From: an uncultured beta proteobacterium
GTDB taxonomy: Bacteria > Pseudomonadota > Gammaproteobacteria > Burkholderiales > Burkholderiaceae
Reading direction: 5' to 3'
Length of the DNA: 17,676 bases
Assembly (NCBI GenBank): GCA_903892315.1
Contig: CAITHY010000002.1
Coordinates: 1-17,676 of the forward strand
Positions 17,651 through 17,676 of the stretch are shown one piece after another; position 1 is the stretch's first letter, and each line of letters opens with the position of its first letter. Below the pieces are notes generated by a model. It worked only from the letters and a program-made list of their open reading frames with translations. It searched no databases and had not been told where the DNA came from. The translations under genes and the position numbers were made by a program.

Positions 17651-17676
17651 TTTAGAGGATCGCACTAAGAGGGTCA
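17649..17676 (-). promoter_or_regulatory. Possible sigma-70 promoter of the dcw operon (mra promoter), cut by the window edge
   Basis: On the minus strand TGACC (17676-17672) could be the last five bases of a TTGACC-like -35; its first base is outside the window. Exactly 17 bases later is TAAAGT (17654-17649), four of six matches to TATAAT. Its end overlaps the first MraZ box, as expected for a repressor site. This is a pattern match only, and stronger promoters may lie further upstream. Confidence 0.4.

Noticed and set aside
1..17676. Mobile elements, CRISPR, tRNA/rRNA, phage or defence genes, or an undescribed system
   Set aside because: The strand is filled almost end to end by 15 conserved dcw genes in standard order. 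I saw no transposase, direct-repeat array, tRNA-like fold or unassigned gene.

Overview
The window is a complete, textbook-order division and cell wall (dcw) cluster. All 15 complete genes are encoded on the minus strand, so they are read from right to left in these coordinates. In transcription order they are mraZ, rsmH (mraW), ftsL, ftsI, murE, murF, mraY, murD, ftsW, murG, murC, ddl, ftsQ, ftsA and ftsZ. The first codons of a sixteenth gene, peroxiredoxin-like, run off the left edge. The protein sequences look like Burkholderiaceae (Betaproteobacteria): FtsZ starts MEFEML, MurG has GGSLGA, and MurF has [10 protein letters not shown]. The DNA is only moderately GC-rich by eye, unlike the very GC-rich Burkholderia and Ralstonia. 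A Polynucleobacter-like freshwater bacterium is the best guess. This is inference; no rRNA or other marker is present.

Right edge (17622-17676): the start of the mra promoter region. It holds three GTGGG-type boxes at exact 10-bp spacing, which matches the known MraZ operator, placed over a plausible -10 element and the mraZ leader. Next come the regulator mraZ and the 16S rRNA methyltransferase rsmH, then the septal genes ftsL and ftsI (PBP3), chained by ATGA overlaps. In the middle are the UDP-MurNAc-pentapeptide genes murE, murF and mraY (lipid I), then murD, ftsW, murG (lipid II) and murC. At the left are ddl, ftsQ, ftsA and ftsZ.

The genes form one pathway. MurC, MurD, MurE and MurF, with D-Ala-D-Ala from Ddl, build the UDP-MurNAc-pentapeptide. 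MraY and MurG convert it to lipid II, and FtsW and FtsI polymerise and crosslink it at the septum. FtsL and FtsQ connect this synthase to the Z-ring, which FtsA tethers to the membrane. Almost every junction overlaps or has only a few bases between genes, so the set is probably one operon about 17.5 kb long with extensive translational coupling. The two largest non-coding stretches are the 48-base ftsA-ftsZ spacer and the roughly 110 bases after ftsZ, which contain a GC-rich imperfect hairpin.

I found no mobile element, CRISPR array, RNA gene, pseudogene or undescribed system. The points worth a second look are small: the MraZ operator, a TTG start for murG, ribosome-binding sites that encode recurrent C-terminal 'EAK' tails, a long FtsZ linker, a basic insert in MurD, a Q-to-S change in MurG, and the hairpin after ftsZ.
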